DNA of 7,302 nucleotides from Pseudanabaenales cyanobacterium (GCA_022360135.1 JAKSDM010001689.1:1-7302), one strand, 5' to 3'. Shown: positions 1 to 5,868, numbered from the stretch's first letter. The notes: generated by a model not told the origin, from the sequence alone. Numbers and translations: made by a program.

Positions 1-1163
1 AGGACCGGTCCAAAGATCTCAGTCTGGGCGATCTCACCGGCAGGATCAATGTTTTGCAGAATCGTAGGCCGGATAAAGTTACCCTGTTCAAACCCTGAAA
101 CTTTGGGATTGCGCCCATCCACAAGCGCTGTCGCGCCCTGATTCATCCCTTTTTGAATCAATCCTTCAATCCGATTGCGGCTCTGGGGGGTGATCACCGG
201 TCCCATCTGCACCGTTGGCTCTAATCCATTGCCCACAACCCGACTGGTGGCGGCTTCTGCGATCGCCTCAGTGAAAGATTTGCCCGCCTCACCAACTGTG
301 ATCGCCAGAGAAGCCGCCAAACATCGCTGCCCGGCACAGCCAAAGGCGCTGTCCGCCGCAATTCGGGTTGTCATCTCCAAATCTGCATCGGGGAGGACAA
401 TGATCGGATTTTTGGCTCCGCCCTGGCACTGCACCCGCTTACCTTTGGCCGCCGCCCAACCGTAGACAAATTGAGCCACCTCAGTAGAGCCGACAAAACT
501 GACGGCCTGGATTTTAGGGTGATCGAGAATTGCATTCACGGTATCCTTTGAGCCATTGACCAAATTGATCACGCCCTTAGGCAAGCCCACTTGATCGATC
601 AGTTGGAAGACCTTTTGCATCGTCATGGGCGCTTTTTCCGATGGCTTGACCAGGTAGGTGTTGCCGCACGCGATCGCATAGGGCATAAACCAGAAGGGAA
701 TCATGGCCGGAAAGTTGAAAGGAGCAATCATCGCCGCTACCCCCAAAGGCTGGCGAATCATAAATTCATCAATCCCCCGAGCAATGTCCTCCAGATTTGT
801 TCCCTGCATCAAGGTGGGAATGCCACAGGCCACCTCAACATTTTCAATCGCTCGCCGCAATTCCCCCTTCGATTCCACCAGCGTCTTTCCGCATTCCATT
901 GTGATGATGCGGGCTAACGCTTCAAATTCTTCCTCCAAAAGCACTTTTAGTTTGAAGAGATACTGTATTCGCTCAGTCGGCGGGGTGCGTCGCCACTCGA
1001 CAAACGCTGTCGCCGCCGCTTGAACAGCCTCGTCAACTTCATCCGCCAAAGATAAAGGCGCCTCCGCCAATTCCTCAGCTGTCGCTGGGTTATAAATGGG
1101 CAAAAGCGTTGTAGTGCGCGAGGCGCACCACTGGCCGTTAACATAATTCCGTAAGGTACTCAT
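1..1163 (-). CDS. mmsA: CoA-acylating methylmalonate-semialdehyde dehydrogenase-type aldehyde dehydrogenase (3' end outside window)
   Basis: I translated the minus strand from the ATG at 1163-1161. It gives 387 uninterrupted residues and then leaves the window, so roughly the last 100 residues of a normally ~490-residue enzyme are missing. Aldehyde dehydrogenase landmarks are clear: the cofactor-pocket segment APFNFP near residue 148, KPSEKAP at 173-179, FVGSTEVA at 223-230, and the nucleophile Cys281 in FGCAGQRCLA. The general-base Glu of hydrolytic aldehyde dehydrogenases is replaced by Gln247 in QGGAKNP. The methylmalonate-semialdehyde (MMSA) dehydrogenase family has Asn there and uses CoA rather than water to release the acyl enzyme. 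The likely reaction is NAD+ and CoA-dependent oxidation of malonate or methylmalonate semialdehyde, linked to valine, beta-alanine or inositol breakdown. The exact substrate is inferred. No good ribosome-binding site precedes the ATG; AAGGGA lies about 16 bases upstream. The gene contains two HIP1 sites and is divergent from the flavoprotein gene. Confidence 0.88.
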   Translation of the reverse strand, partial: MSTLRNYVNGQWCASRTTTLLPIYNPATAEELAEAPLSLADEVDEAVQAAATAFVEWRRTPPTERIQYLFKLKVLLEEEFEALARIITMECGKTLVESKGELRRAIENVEVACGIPTLMQGTNLEDIARGIDEFMIRQPLGVAAMIAPFNFPAMIPFWFMPYAIACGNTYLVKPSEKAPMTMQKVFQLIDQVGLPKGVINLVNGSKDTVNAILDHPKIQAVSFVGSTEVAQFVYGWAAAKGKRVQCQGGAKNPIIVLPDADLEMTTRIAADSAFGCAGQRCLAASLAITVGEAGKSFTEAIAEAATSRVVGNGLEPTVQMGPVITPQSRNRIEGLIQKGMNQGATALVDGRNPKVSGFEQGNFIRPTILQNIDPAGEIAQTEIFGPV

Positions 1164-1351
1164 ACTAGGCGGCGTTCTATCCCTTAAACTTGATGATTAT
1201 TTTTTTCCTTTAGAGCGCATCAGCGTTCTAACTTCCCAACTTCTCACCCTACCAACGTTCTAACCTTCTAAGGTTACTCCTTTCCAACCTGCTAACAAAG
1301 TTTCATCATTCGCTTCATGTCATCCTGGATCAAGCAGTTAGGAGATCTAGG
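1164..1351. promoter_or_regulatory. Divergent intergenic region with short pyrimidine-rich repeats
   Basis: These 188 bases separate the divergent starts of the aldehyde dehydrogenase and the flavoprotein, so they must hold both promoters. I see no convincing -35/-10 pair. The visible structure is a pyrimidine-rich stretch with the direct repeat CGTTCTAAC at 1224-1232 and 1256-1264, plus looser CTAAC/CTTCTAA variants. This could be a low-complexity spacer or a set of binding sites. The sequence does not decide. Confidence 0.4.
1340..1345 (+). promoter_or_regulatory. Ribosome-binding site of the flavoprotein gene
   Basis: AGGAGA lies six bases before the ATG at 1352 and nine before a second ATG at 1355. 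Both starts are usable and differ by one methionine. Confidence 0.6.
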
Positions 1352-2872
1352 ATGATGACGGCATCAACCCCAAAAAATAATCGACGGGTCGTGGTGGTGG
1401 GAGCAGGTTGGGCTGGACTGGGAGCCACCCATCATTTAGCTAAACAAGGCTATGATGTCACGCTTTTGGAAGCAGGCGCTTATCCCGGCGGACTCGTTGC
1501 GGGTTGGAAAACGGCGGGCGGGCGGTCAGTAGAGGCGGGAATCCATGGCTTTTGGCGTCCCTATGGCAATATCTTCGCCCTGATTGATGAGTTGGCTATC
1601 AACCCGTTTACCCCCTTTACCCGCTCATCCCAGTATTCTCCATCCGGCTTAGAAGTGGAATCCCCCTTATTCCAAGATCTACCTCCCCTCCCCAGTCCAC
1701 TTGGAACCTTTGTCTACACCCAATTCAAACGGTTACCCCTGGTTGATCGTTTGTCTGCTTTGCCCCTGCTTTACACCCTGATTGACTTTGACAATTCCGA
1801 TGCCGCCTGGCGCCGCTATGACTCGATTACTGCCCGTGAACTGTTCAAACAATTCGGCGTGTCTGCTCGTCTCTATAGAGAGTCTTTCGAACCGATGTTG
1901 CTGGTAGGCTTATTCGCCCCAGGTGAGCAATGCTCTGCGGCTGCCGCTCTGGGAATGCTTTATTATTTCATCCTGGCCCATCAATCGGATTTTGATGTGA
2001 GATGGTGCCGGGGGACAGTGGGGGAAATGATTTTTCGGCCTTGGGTGGAGAAAATTGAGCAAGCTAGCGGTCGAATCTTGCCCAATCGTCGAGTCAGTGA
2101 TGTTATTTTGGCTGAAGATGATCGGATCAGTGGGATCATCTGTGGGGAGGAGGTGTTTGAAGCCGATGCCGTCATTTTTGCCGTAGGCGTCACTGGGATG
2201 AAAAAAATCGTGGCCAGCAGTCGGACTTTACAGGCTCGGGCAGAATTTAGAGACCTCGGCAACTTAGGCGCGATTGATGTATTGGCCGTACGCCTCTGGT
2301 GCGATCGCAAGGTTCAAATCCCCCTCCCCTCCAACGCTTGCTTTGGCTTCCATCCCACCACCGGTTGGACCTTCTTCGACCTCAACACCCTCCACGATGA
2401 ATATTGGAATGAACCTGGGACGGTGGTTGAAGTGGATTTCTACCATGCCAATCAGTTACTCCCGCTAGAGGATGAGGCGATAATTCCAATGGTTCAGCGG
2501 GATCTGGCGGCTTGTGTTCCCGAGTTTCGAGACACCCAGGTTATTGATCACAGCGTCATCCGTCTACCCCAAGCCGTTAGCCACTTCGCACCGGGTAGTT
2601 ATCGCTATCTGTTACCCGCCGCCACTAGCTTCAAAAACGTTTTCATGAGCGGCGATTGGATCGTCAATCGTCACGGTTCCTGGTCCCAAGAGAAAGCTTA
2701 CGTCACAGGTTTAGAAGCCGCTAATAAGGCAATTGATTACTTAGGCCAAGGCTCAAAAGCCAAGGTTTTACCCATCCAGTCTGATGAACCCCACATTCAA
2801 GTTGCCCGTATGCTCAACCGAACTTTACGAAAGGTAGGCGAAACCCTCTTACCCAACTTTTGGTTGCCATAA
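1352..2872 (+). CDS. FAD-dependent amine-oxidase/carotenoid-desaturase-like oxidoreductase
   Basis: This is a 506-residue flavoprotein. The N-terminus has the dinucleotide-binding Rossmann motif VVVVGAGWAGLGA (residues 13-25), with the ribose-binding Glu40 at the end of the second strand (VTLLEAG) and the downstream PGG turn. The C-terminus has the matching FAD-closing segment FMSGDWIV (431-438) followed by SQEKAYVTGLEAA, as in phytoene and zeta-carotene desaturases and related flavin amine oxidases. A tail of about 40 residues follows. Length and layout fit the cyanobacterial desaturase-like group that also includes CruE/CrtU-type enzymes. The substrate is not shown, so no symbol is given. 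There is no signal peptide; such enzymes usually act at membranes on lipophilic substrates. It lies 93 bases upstream of the DoxX-like gene on the same strand, so the two could be cotranscribed. One HIP1 site (2301-2308) suggests a native gene. Confidence 0.85.
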   Translation: MMTASTPKNNRRVVVVGAGWAGLGATHHLAKQGYDVTLLEAGAYPGGLVAGWKTAGGRSVEAGIHGFWRPYGNIFALIDELAINPFTPFTRSSQYSPSGLEVESPLFQDLPPLPSPLGTFVYTQFKRLPLVDRLSALPLLYTLIDFDNSDAAWRRYDSITARELFKQFGVSARLYRESFEPMLLVGLFAPGEQCSAAAALGMLYYFILAHQSDFDVRWCRGTVGEMIFRPWVEKIEQASGRILPNRRVSDVILAEDDRISGIICGEEVFEADAVIFAVGVTGMKKIVASSRTLQARAEFRDLGNLGAIDVLAVRLWCDRKVQIPLPSNACFGFHPTTGWTFFDLNTLHDEYWNEPGTVVEVDFYHANQLLPLEDEAIIPMVQRDLAACVPEFRDTQVIDHSVIRLPQAVSHFAPGSYRYLLPAATSFKNVFMSGDWIVNRHGSWSQEKAYVTGLEAANKAIDYLGQGSKAKVLPIQSDEPHIQVARMLNRTLRKVGETLLPNFWLP

Positions 2873-2878
2873 GAGTGC

Positions 2879-2905
2879 TTGACAATTCCCTGTCGGCAAT
2901 AATCT
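2879..2905 (+). promoter_or_regulatory. Possible sigma70-type promoter for the DoxX-like gene
   Basis: A consensus -35 box TTGACA (2879-2884) starts seven bases after the flavoprotein stop codon. It is followed 15 bases later by a -10-like TAATCT (2900-2905). The spacer is shorter than the usual 16-18 bases, so this is weak. The dyad GACA-6-TGTC (2881-2894) overlaps the -35 box and could be an operator or chance. If real, it would let the DoxX-like gene be transcribed separately from the flavoprotein. Confidence 0.3.
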
Positions 2906-2965
2906 TTAATCTTCATTTTCCAGATAATCTTCTACCCTGTAGGTCTCGGTTTAGAGGTTACAAAA

Positions 2966-3391
2966 ATGAGTTCTACTAATTCTCGGATATCGCTAGTCCT
3001 GCTTCTATTACGGCTCAGTGTATTTCTGGTTATTTTCATGTGGACACTGGATAAATTTGTGGACCCAGGACACGCTGCTGCAGTATTCGAGACATTCTAT
3101 TTTATTGGCGGGTTAGGCGCCCTGCCGATCTACATTTTGGGCGCCATTGAGCTGGTCATTCTGATTGGCTTTGTTATGGGAATTCGTAAAGGGTTTACCT
3201 ATGGGGCTATCCTGCTGTTCCACGCTATATCCACCCTGTCAGCATTCAAACAGTATTTCAATCCCTTCCAGTCTCCCAATCTCCTGTTTTTTGCCGCCTG
3301 GCCTATGCTAGCCGCTTGCTTCGCGCTCTTCTATCTTCGGGATCTAGATACCCGATGGACGTTCGATTTAGGAAGCGCTAAGACCAAGTAG
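2966..3391 (+). CDS. DoxX-family small membrane protein
   Basis: This is a 141-residue, strongly hydrophobic protein. Four membrane segments can be read at about residues 9-27, 51-73, 78-93 and 105-123. The first segment is followed by KFVDPGHA and the third by KQYFNPFQ. This four-helix layout and length match the DoxX/DoxD-like family. Some members are subunits of thiosulfate:quinone oxidoreductase or work with thiol-redox partners, but most are of unknown function. AGAGG at 2953-2957, eight bases before the ATG, supports the start. The gene ends in the charged tail DLDTRWTFDLGSAKTK. It follows the flavoprotein on the same strand and ends three bases from the convergent msrP gene. Family assignment rests on topology and a few motifs; the biochemical role is not determined. 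Confidence 0.7.
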   Translation: MSSTNSRISLVLLLLRLSVFLVIFMWTLDKFVDPGHAAAVFETFYFIGGLGALPIYILGAIELVILIGFVMGIRKGFTYGAILLFHAISTLSAFKQYFNPFQSPNLLFFAAWPMLAACFALFYLRDLDTRWTFDLGSAKTK

Positions 3392-3394
3392 AAA

Positions 3395-4402
3395 TTAGCT
3401 GTAGAGACTCGCGACATACTCTCCATACCCGTTGTAAATCAGAGTCGGTTGTCGCTCCCAATCATAGGCGTTTGAACCCGTTCCCACCAATCGTTCAGTG
3501 GCTTGGGACCAGCGGGGATGAGGAACATCAGGATTAACATTGGACTCAAAAGCATATTCATTAGGGGCTAGGGTATTCCAGAAGGTGGCGGGCTGCGCTT
3601 CCACAAACTCAATTTTGACAATAGACTTAGCGCCCTTGAAGCCATATTTCCAGGGAATCACCATGCGAATTGGGGCGCCATGCTGCTTTGGTAAGGTGCG
3701 GCCATAAATGCCTACGGCAAAAAACGCCAAATCGTTCGCCATTTCATCGATTCGAAGTCCTTCAGTATAAGGCCAAGGCATAGAGCCTGCAGGCGGCCAC
3801 AGGGGACCAGAACTGACTTGCGGATCGTAGAAGGAAGAAAAACGGACAAACTTGGCTGGCGCAGTCGGTTCCACCTCCGCCATTAATAGCCGCATTGGGA
3901 AGCCAATCCAAGGCACTACCATGGCCCAGGCTTCCACACAGCGAAACCGGTAAACTCGTTCTTCTAAGGGAAAATGACGGGTTAGATCGTCTAAATCATA
4001 GGTGCGAGGATTTTTAACCAAGCCTGTGACTTCTACTTTCCAGTCTTCTGTCGGCAGCTTTTGGGCATTCTGCCAAATCCCTTTACTACCGCCAAACTCG
4101 TAATAGTTGTTATAGCTGCTAGCAAATGCTTGCTCCGTAATTGGCCGACCGACGTCAACAAAGGTTGGATTGGAACTCGCCGAATTTAGGGGAGTCCCTA
4201 AAGTGGCTGCTAACTCAGGGCTGATAGTGGCGGAATTTTTCCTGGCGGAACTCTTCTGACAACCCGCCAATGACGCTATCGAAGCTCCAATGCCTGCACC
4301 AACTAAGCTTTTAATAAAGCGACGTCGATGCAGAAAGGCGACTTCTGGAGTGATTGAATGATTAGATGATTGCCAGGGTTTCGGAATACGAATATTAGGC
4401 AT
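3395..4402 (-). CDS. msrP: Protein-methionine-sulfoxide reductase catalytic subunit, molybdopterin, Tat-exported
   Basis: This 335-residue protein belongs to the sulfite-oxidase fold family of MsrP (YedY). MsrP reduces oxidised methionines in periplasmic proteins using a molybdenum-molybdopterin centre. I chose the ATG at 4402. An in-frame TTG at 4432 would add ten residues, but the sequence from MPNIRIPKPW onward reads as the natural N-terminus. The twin-arginine signal is RRRFIK (26-31), followed by a hydrophobic stretch. It ends in SLAGC, where Cys48 could be a lipobox cysteine. The molybdenum-ligating cysteine is Cys155 in YRFRCVEAW. GRTLPKQHGAPIRMVIPWKYG (about residues 234-254) is the cofactor-binding and active-site block typical of the family. 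Electrons normally come from the membrane haem protein MsrQ, which is not next to it here. No clear Shine-Dalgarno sequence precedes the ATG. Confidence 0.9.
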   Translation of the reverse strand: MPNIRIPKPWQSSNHSITPEVAFLHRRRFIKSLVGAGIGASIASLAGCQKSSARKNSATISPELAATLGTPLNSASSNPTFVDVGRPITEQAFASSYNNYYEFGGSKGIWQNAQKLPTEDWKVEVTGLVKNPRTYDLDDLTRHFPLEERVYRFRCVEAWAMVVPWIGFPMRLLMAEVEPTAPAKFVRFSSFYDPQVSSGPLWPPAGSMPWPYTEGLRIDEMANDLAFFAVGIYGRTLPKQHGAPIRMVIPWKYGFKGAKSIVKIEFVEAQPATFWNTLAPNEYAFESNVNPDVPHPRWSQATERLVGTGSNAYDWERQPTLIYNGYGEYVASLYS

Positions 4403-4626
4403 GACAAGTTTGGCGACAGGTAACCTGATCAAATTTTTACACTTTTCTCAATCCAGCAGACTGTCACATAAAACAAGGTTCGTTGCATTGATCACAATCA
4501 AGTTCTTTCAAGTCTCTGCGCTCTTTGTGTCTACAGTTTATTCTTCCCCGTCTGAACTGGTTTGTATATCCCCGCCTGAACTGGTTTGTATAGGATGGAA
4601 AGCAGTAGGCTCTAGAGGTACTCGCC
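4403..4626. promoter_or_regulatory. Divergent intergenic region between msrP and the Uma2 gene
   Basis: These 224 bases carry the promoters of two divergent genes. No clear -35/-10 pair stands out. Visible elements are a small inverted repeat TTGAT-CACA-ATCAA (4488-4501), a 24-bp tandem repeat close to the Uma2 start (listed separately), and the Uma2 ribosome-binding site AGAGG at 4614-4618. Confidence 0.4.
4546..4593 (+). repeat. 24-bp direct tandem repeat, two copies
   Basis: CCCCGTCTGAACTGGTTTG followed by TATAT (4546-4569) is repeated immediately as 4570-4593, with two differences (T to C at the sixth base, T to G at the last). The second copy ends 33 bases before the Uma2 start codon. 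It could be a duplicated binding site or a recent slippage duplication. The unit length is a multiple of three, but I see no real gene reading through it. Confidence 0.85.
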
Positions 4627-5016
4627 ATGGCCGCTGCTTTGCCGAAAACAAATGTTGTATCATCCGAAGCTGCGAAGTTGAAGGCTTCATCGATCGTTGA
4701 GCCTGCTTCCGAAACCCGGGTTTTGTTGGAAGGGGTTAGCTGGGAAACCTATGAGCGATTGCTGGAGGAGACGGGGGAAGGGCGAAACCAGCAATTTGCC
4801 TATCGAGATGGAATTTTAGAAATTATGGTTCCTTTGGCGGGACACGAGGAGCCAACGCGGCTGTTTGATGATTTTGTCGCGGTGTTTGTGGATGAACTGG
4901 GCCTCGAATTGCGCAAACTGGGTTCGCTGACGATGAAAAATCCCGAGCAACGGAAGGGATTGGAGCCGGATTGTTGTTTCTATATCCAGCATGAGGCTCT
5001 TGTTTGCGCTCAGTAG
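4627..5016 (+). pseudogene. Uma2-family (DUF820) nuclease-like gene, truncated at its 3' end
   Basis: The 129-residue product begins like a cyanobacterial Uma2-family protein, a restriction-endonuclease-like fold abundant in cyanobacteria. It has the LLEGVSWETYERLLEE helix (residues 33-48), RNQQFAYRDGILEIMVP (53-69), HEEPTRLFDDFV, and GLEPDCCFYI (111-120). Family members are usually about 190-200 residues. The following strand, with the acidic catalytic E-x-D/K-type block (DLVVEID-like), is missing. After EALV the frame runs into foreign sequence, giving Cys-Ala-Gln and a stop. From 4993 on, the DNA is the inverted start of an IS701-type transposase. AGAGG at 4614-4618, eight bases before the ATG, supports the start. 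The truncated product should lack nuclease activity. The function of intact family members is poorly established. Confidence 0.82.
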
Positions 5017-5136
5017 CAGACCATTGATGATATAGCGGCTGACATGCTCACATCCTGCATCCCGGCAGAACACCTCTCGGTAGGCTGCCAGAAATCGTTG
5101 AATCGTTGGGGCGATACCGACTAAGGGTCAATACAT
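4993..5136 (-). pseudogene. IS701-type transposase, N-terminal fragment
   Basis: On the minus strand the sequence reads PLVGIAPTIQRFLAAYREVF and continues CRDAGCEHVSRYIINGLLLSANKSL. I recognise this as the N-terminus of the IS701-type transposases common in cyanobacteria, where the last segment usually reads SRYVxGLLLSxNKTLQ. Only about 45 residues remain. The preceding codons are ATG TAT TGA (5136-5128), so a stop now interrupts the start. The 3' side is lost where the Uma2 gene joins. No transposase body or terminal repeats remain, so the fragment is immobile. Family assignment is from memory of the motif. Confidence 0.72.
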
Positions 5137-5206
5137 CTGGCTATTCTGATGAAGACTTTCTTATTCTCCTAGAGTTTCAACCCCTATAACCTTCCAAGTT
5201 ATGTCT

Positions 5207-5344
5207 ATATAATTGCTCATGGAGTAACGGTTGGGTCACCCGACACTGATAATGCTCGTAGAGAATGTAGCCCACCAACAAGGGACCGTAATGCCCATGA
5301 TGAAATTCCGGGGGAATTGCCCCATGATAGTGGTTCCCGCTTCG
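5207..5344 (-). pseudogene. IS66-like transposase internal fragment
   Basis: The minus strand reads NHYHGAIPPEFHHGHYGPLL and continues VGYILYEHYQCRVTQPLLHEQLY. The YGP-x(4)-YILYEHYQ...PLLHEQL pattern resembles the segment after the zinc-finger region of IS66-type transposases, where a YGP motif is followed by a helical stretch. A stop (TAG) at 5347-5345 interrupts the frame upstream. Downstream, past the Tyr at 5207, the frame continues only to a stop at 5177-5179 in sequence that no longer resembles the family. About 45 residues remain of a protein normally several hundred long. It is clearly non-functional. The family label is tentative; the transposase nature is more secure. Confidence 0.5.
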
Positions 5345-5377
5345 CTAATATATTCGGCTAATTGGAAAGGTCAGTTT

Positions 5378-5432
5378 AGCTTGATTGGTAGCCACATAAG
5401 CTTGATTGGTAACCACATAAGCTTGTGTGGTT
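5378..5432. repeat. 21-bp tandem repeat with AAGCTT boundaries, plus a partial inverted copy
   Basis: AGCTTGATTGGTAGCCACATA (5378-5398) is repeated as 5399-5419 with one difference (G to A). A third, divergent unit starts AGCTTGTGTGG. The second copy and what follows form a near-perfect palindrome at 5411-5432, AACCACA-TAAGCTTG-TGTGGTT. It looks like a small slippage or foldback duplication. Confidence 0.8.
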
Positions 5433-5463
5433 ATAGCGCTGGCTATTGTTAGCAGCAGGTGGG

Positions 5464-5514
5464 TAAACTGGCTTGTTCCCCGTTTCCAAGCTGCAGCTTG
5501 GAAACGCCAGTTTA
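5464..5514. repeat. Compound hairpin: 26-bp palindrome inside a 9-bp inverted repeat
   Basis: The core 5481-5506 is a perfect palindrome: arms CGTTTCCAAGC and GCTTGGAAACG around the tetraloop-position bases TGCA. It is enclosed by TAAACTGGC (5464-5472) and GCCAGTTTA (5506-5514), with an unpaired TTGTTCCC on the left side. No poly-T follows on either strand, so a simple terminator is unlikely. It is the first of three related hairpins in a row. Confidence 0.85.
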
Positions 5515-5532
5515 GGAAGCTCCAGCTTTCTA
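5513..5532. repeat. Second hairpin of the tetraloop family
   Basis: TAGGAAGC (5513-5520) and GCTTTCTA (5525-5532) pair around TCCA with one G-T type mismatch. It shares the AAGC-NNNN-GCTT core of its two neighbours. Confidence 0.6.
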
Positions 5533-5540
5533 GCAGCCAA

Positions 5541-5566
5541 CGTTCCTAAGCCGGAGCTTAGGAACG
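5541..5566. repeat. Third hairpin of the tetraloop family
   Basis: The arms CGTTCCTAAGC (5541-5551) and GCTTAGGAACG (5556-5566) are perfectly complementary around CGGA. Compared with the first hairpin, arm positions 5 and 7 differ and the opposite arm carries the matching changes. Related extragenic palindromes are, from memory, dispersed in filamentous cyanobacteria. Confidence 0.8.
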
Positions 5567-5585
5567 AGAGAAATGACTGGAGCTA

Positions 5586-5671
5586 CTAGGGCGTGTTTTA
5601 AAAATCAGTCAAAGCCTGGTTCTTTCTTACGAAAGATCAATACTTCCAGAGGGTTTTAAAACAGACCCTAG
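5586..5671. mobile_element. MITE-like element, 78 bp with 14-bp terminal inverted repeats and CTAG target duplication
   Basis: GGCGTGTTTTAAAA (5590-5603) and TTTTAAAACAGACC (5654-5667) are inverted repeats matching at 12 of 14 positions. They are directly flanked by CTAG at 5586-5589 and 5668-5671. A 4-bp YTAR duplication of this kind is characteristic of the IS5 group. The interior (50 bases) has no coding capacity but contains a small hairpin TCTTTC-TTAC-GAAAGA. The element would need a transposase supplied by a full-length relative elsewhere. CTAG is itself palindromic, so it could be part of a longer 18-bp inverted repeat instead of a duplication. Confidence 0.7.
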
Positions 5672-5748
5672 GGTTCACTCGCTTCCAAAGAGGCCTAATT
5701 TGACTTCATTGAGAGCTACTAGTCATCATCAATTGATGACACACTTTG

Positions 5749-5868
5749 TCATGCAAGTGTTACCCAAAATCCCTGTTTTTGAACCATGCCTCTTCTGCCA
5801 AATTTTTCGTACTGAGTCCTGACAATTTCACACAACTGGCTATTCAGGTTCGTTTCATACACTTGCTT
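5749..5868 (-). other. Short orphan reading frame, possible gene remnant
   Basis: On the minus strand, just after and partly overlapping the acetyltransferase stop, an open frame reads from about NCKQVYETNLNSQL through TQYEKFGRRGMVQKQGFWVTLA to a TGA at 5751-5749. There is no ATG at its beginning; the only Met is near the end. The composition is protein-like rather than random. I do not recognise it. It may be the C-terminal remnant of a gene lost by deletion, or chance. Confidence 0.2.

Larger units (their letters stand above)
5017..5854. other. Gene-free mosaic of degraded mobile elements and repeats
   Basis: No intact gene lies between the truncated Uma2 frame and the acetyltransferase. 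The stretch holds two transposase fragments (IS701-type to 5136, IS66-like 5207-5344), a 21-bp tandem repeat (5378-5419), three tetraloop hairpins (5481-5566), a MITE-like element (5586-5671) and a short orphan reading frame (5749-5868). The parts between them, 5137-5206 and 5672-5748, show nothing I can name except a perfect 14-bp palindrome TCATCAATTGATGA at 5726-5739. The whole looks like a repeated insertion and deletion site. Confidence 0.65.

Noticed and set aside
175..1023. Plus-strand frames opposite the aldehyde dehydrogenase
   Set aside because: They are antisense shadows; the minus strand encodes 387 continuous residues with catalytic motifs.
4403..4432. TTG start adding ten residues (MIRLPVAKLV) to msrP
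   Set aside because: The codon is TTG with no ribosome-binding site, and MPNIRIPKPW reads as the expected N-terminus before the Tat motif.
4401..4700. 99-residue plus-strand frame with the repeat ELVCI
   Set aside because: It spans the intergenic 24-bp repeat and runs out of frame into the Uma2 gene. It has no ribosome-binding site and no protein-like character.
5231..5452. 73-residue plus-strand frame containing a SLIG-H-I repeat
   Set aside because: The repeats come from the 21-bp tandem DNA repeat, and the left part is the antisense of the IS66-like fragment.
5378..5566. A CRISPR array, because of the clustered short repeats
   Set aside because: There are only two direct units with no spacers. 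The others are hairpins of different sequence, and no cas genes are present.
5726..5739. Perfect 14-bp palindrome TCATCAATTGATGA as an operator
   Set aside because: It sits in debris with no gene start nearby, so no regulated target can be named.
5736..5819. 27-residue plus-strand frame MTHFVMQVLPKIPVF...
   Set aside because: There is no ribosome-binding site, the hydrophobic content is unremarkable, and it is antisense to the orphan frame.
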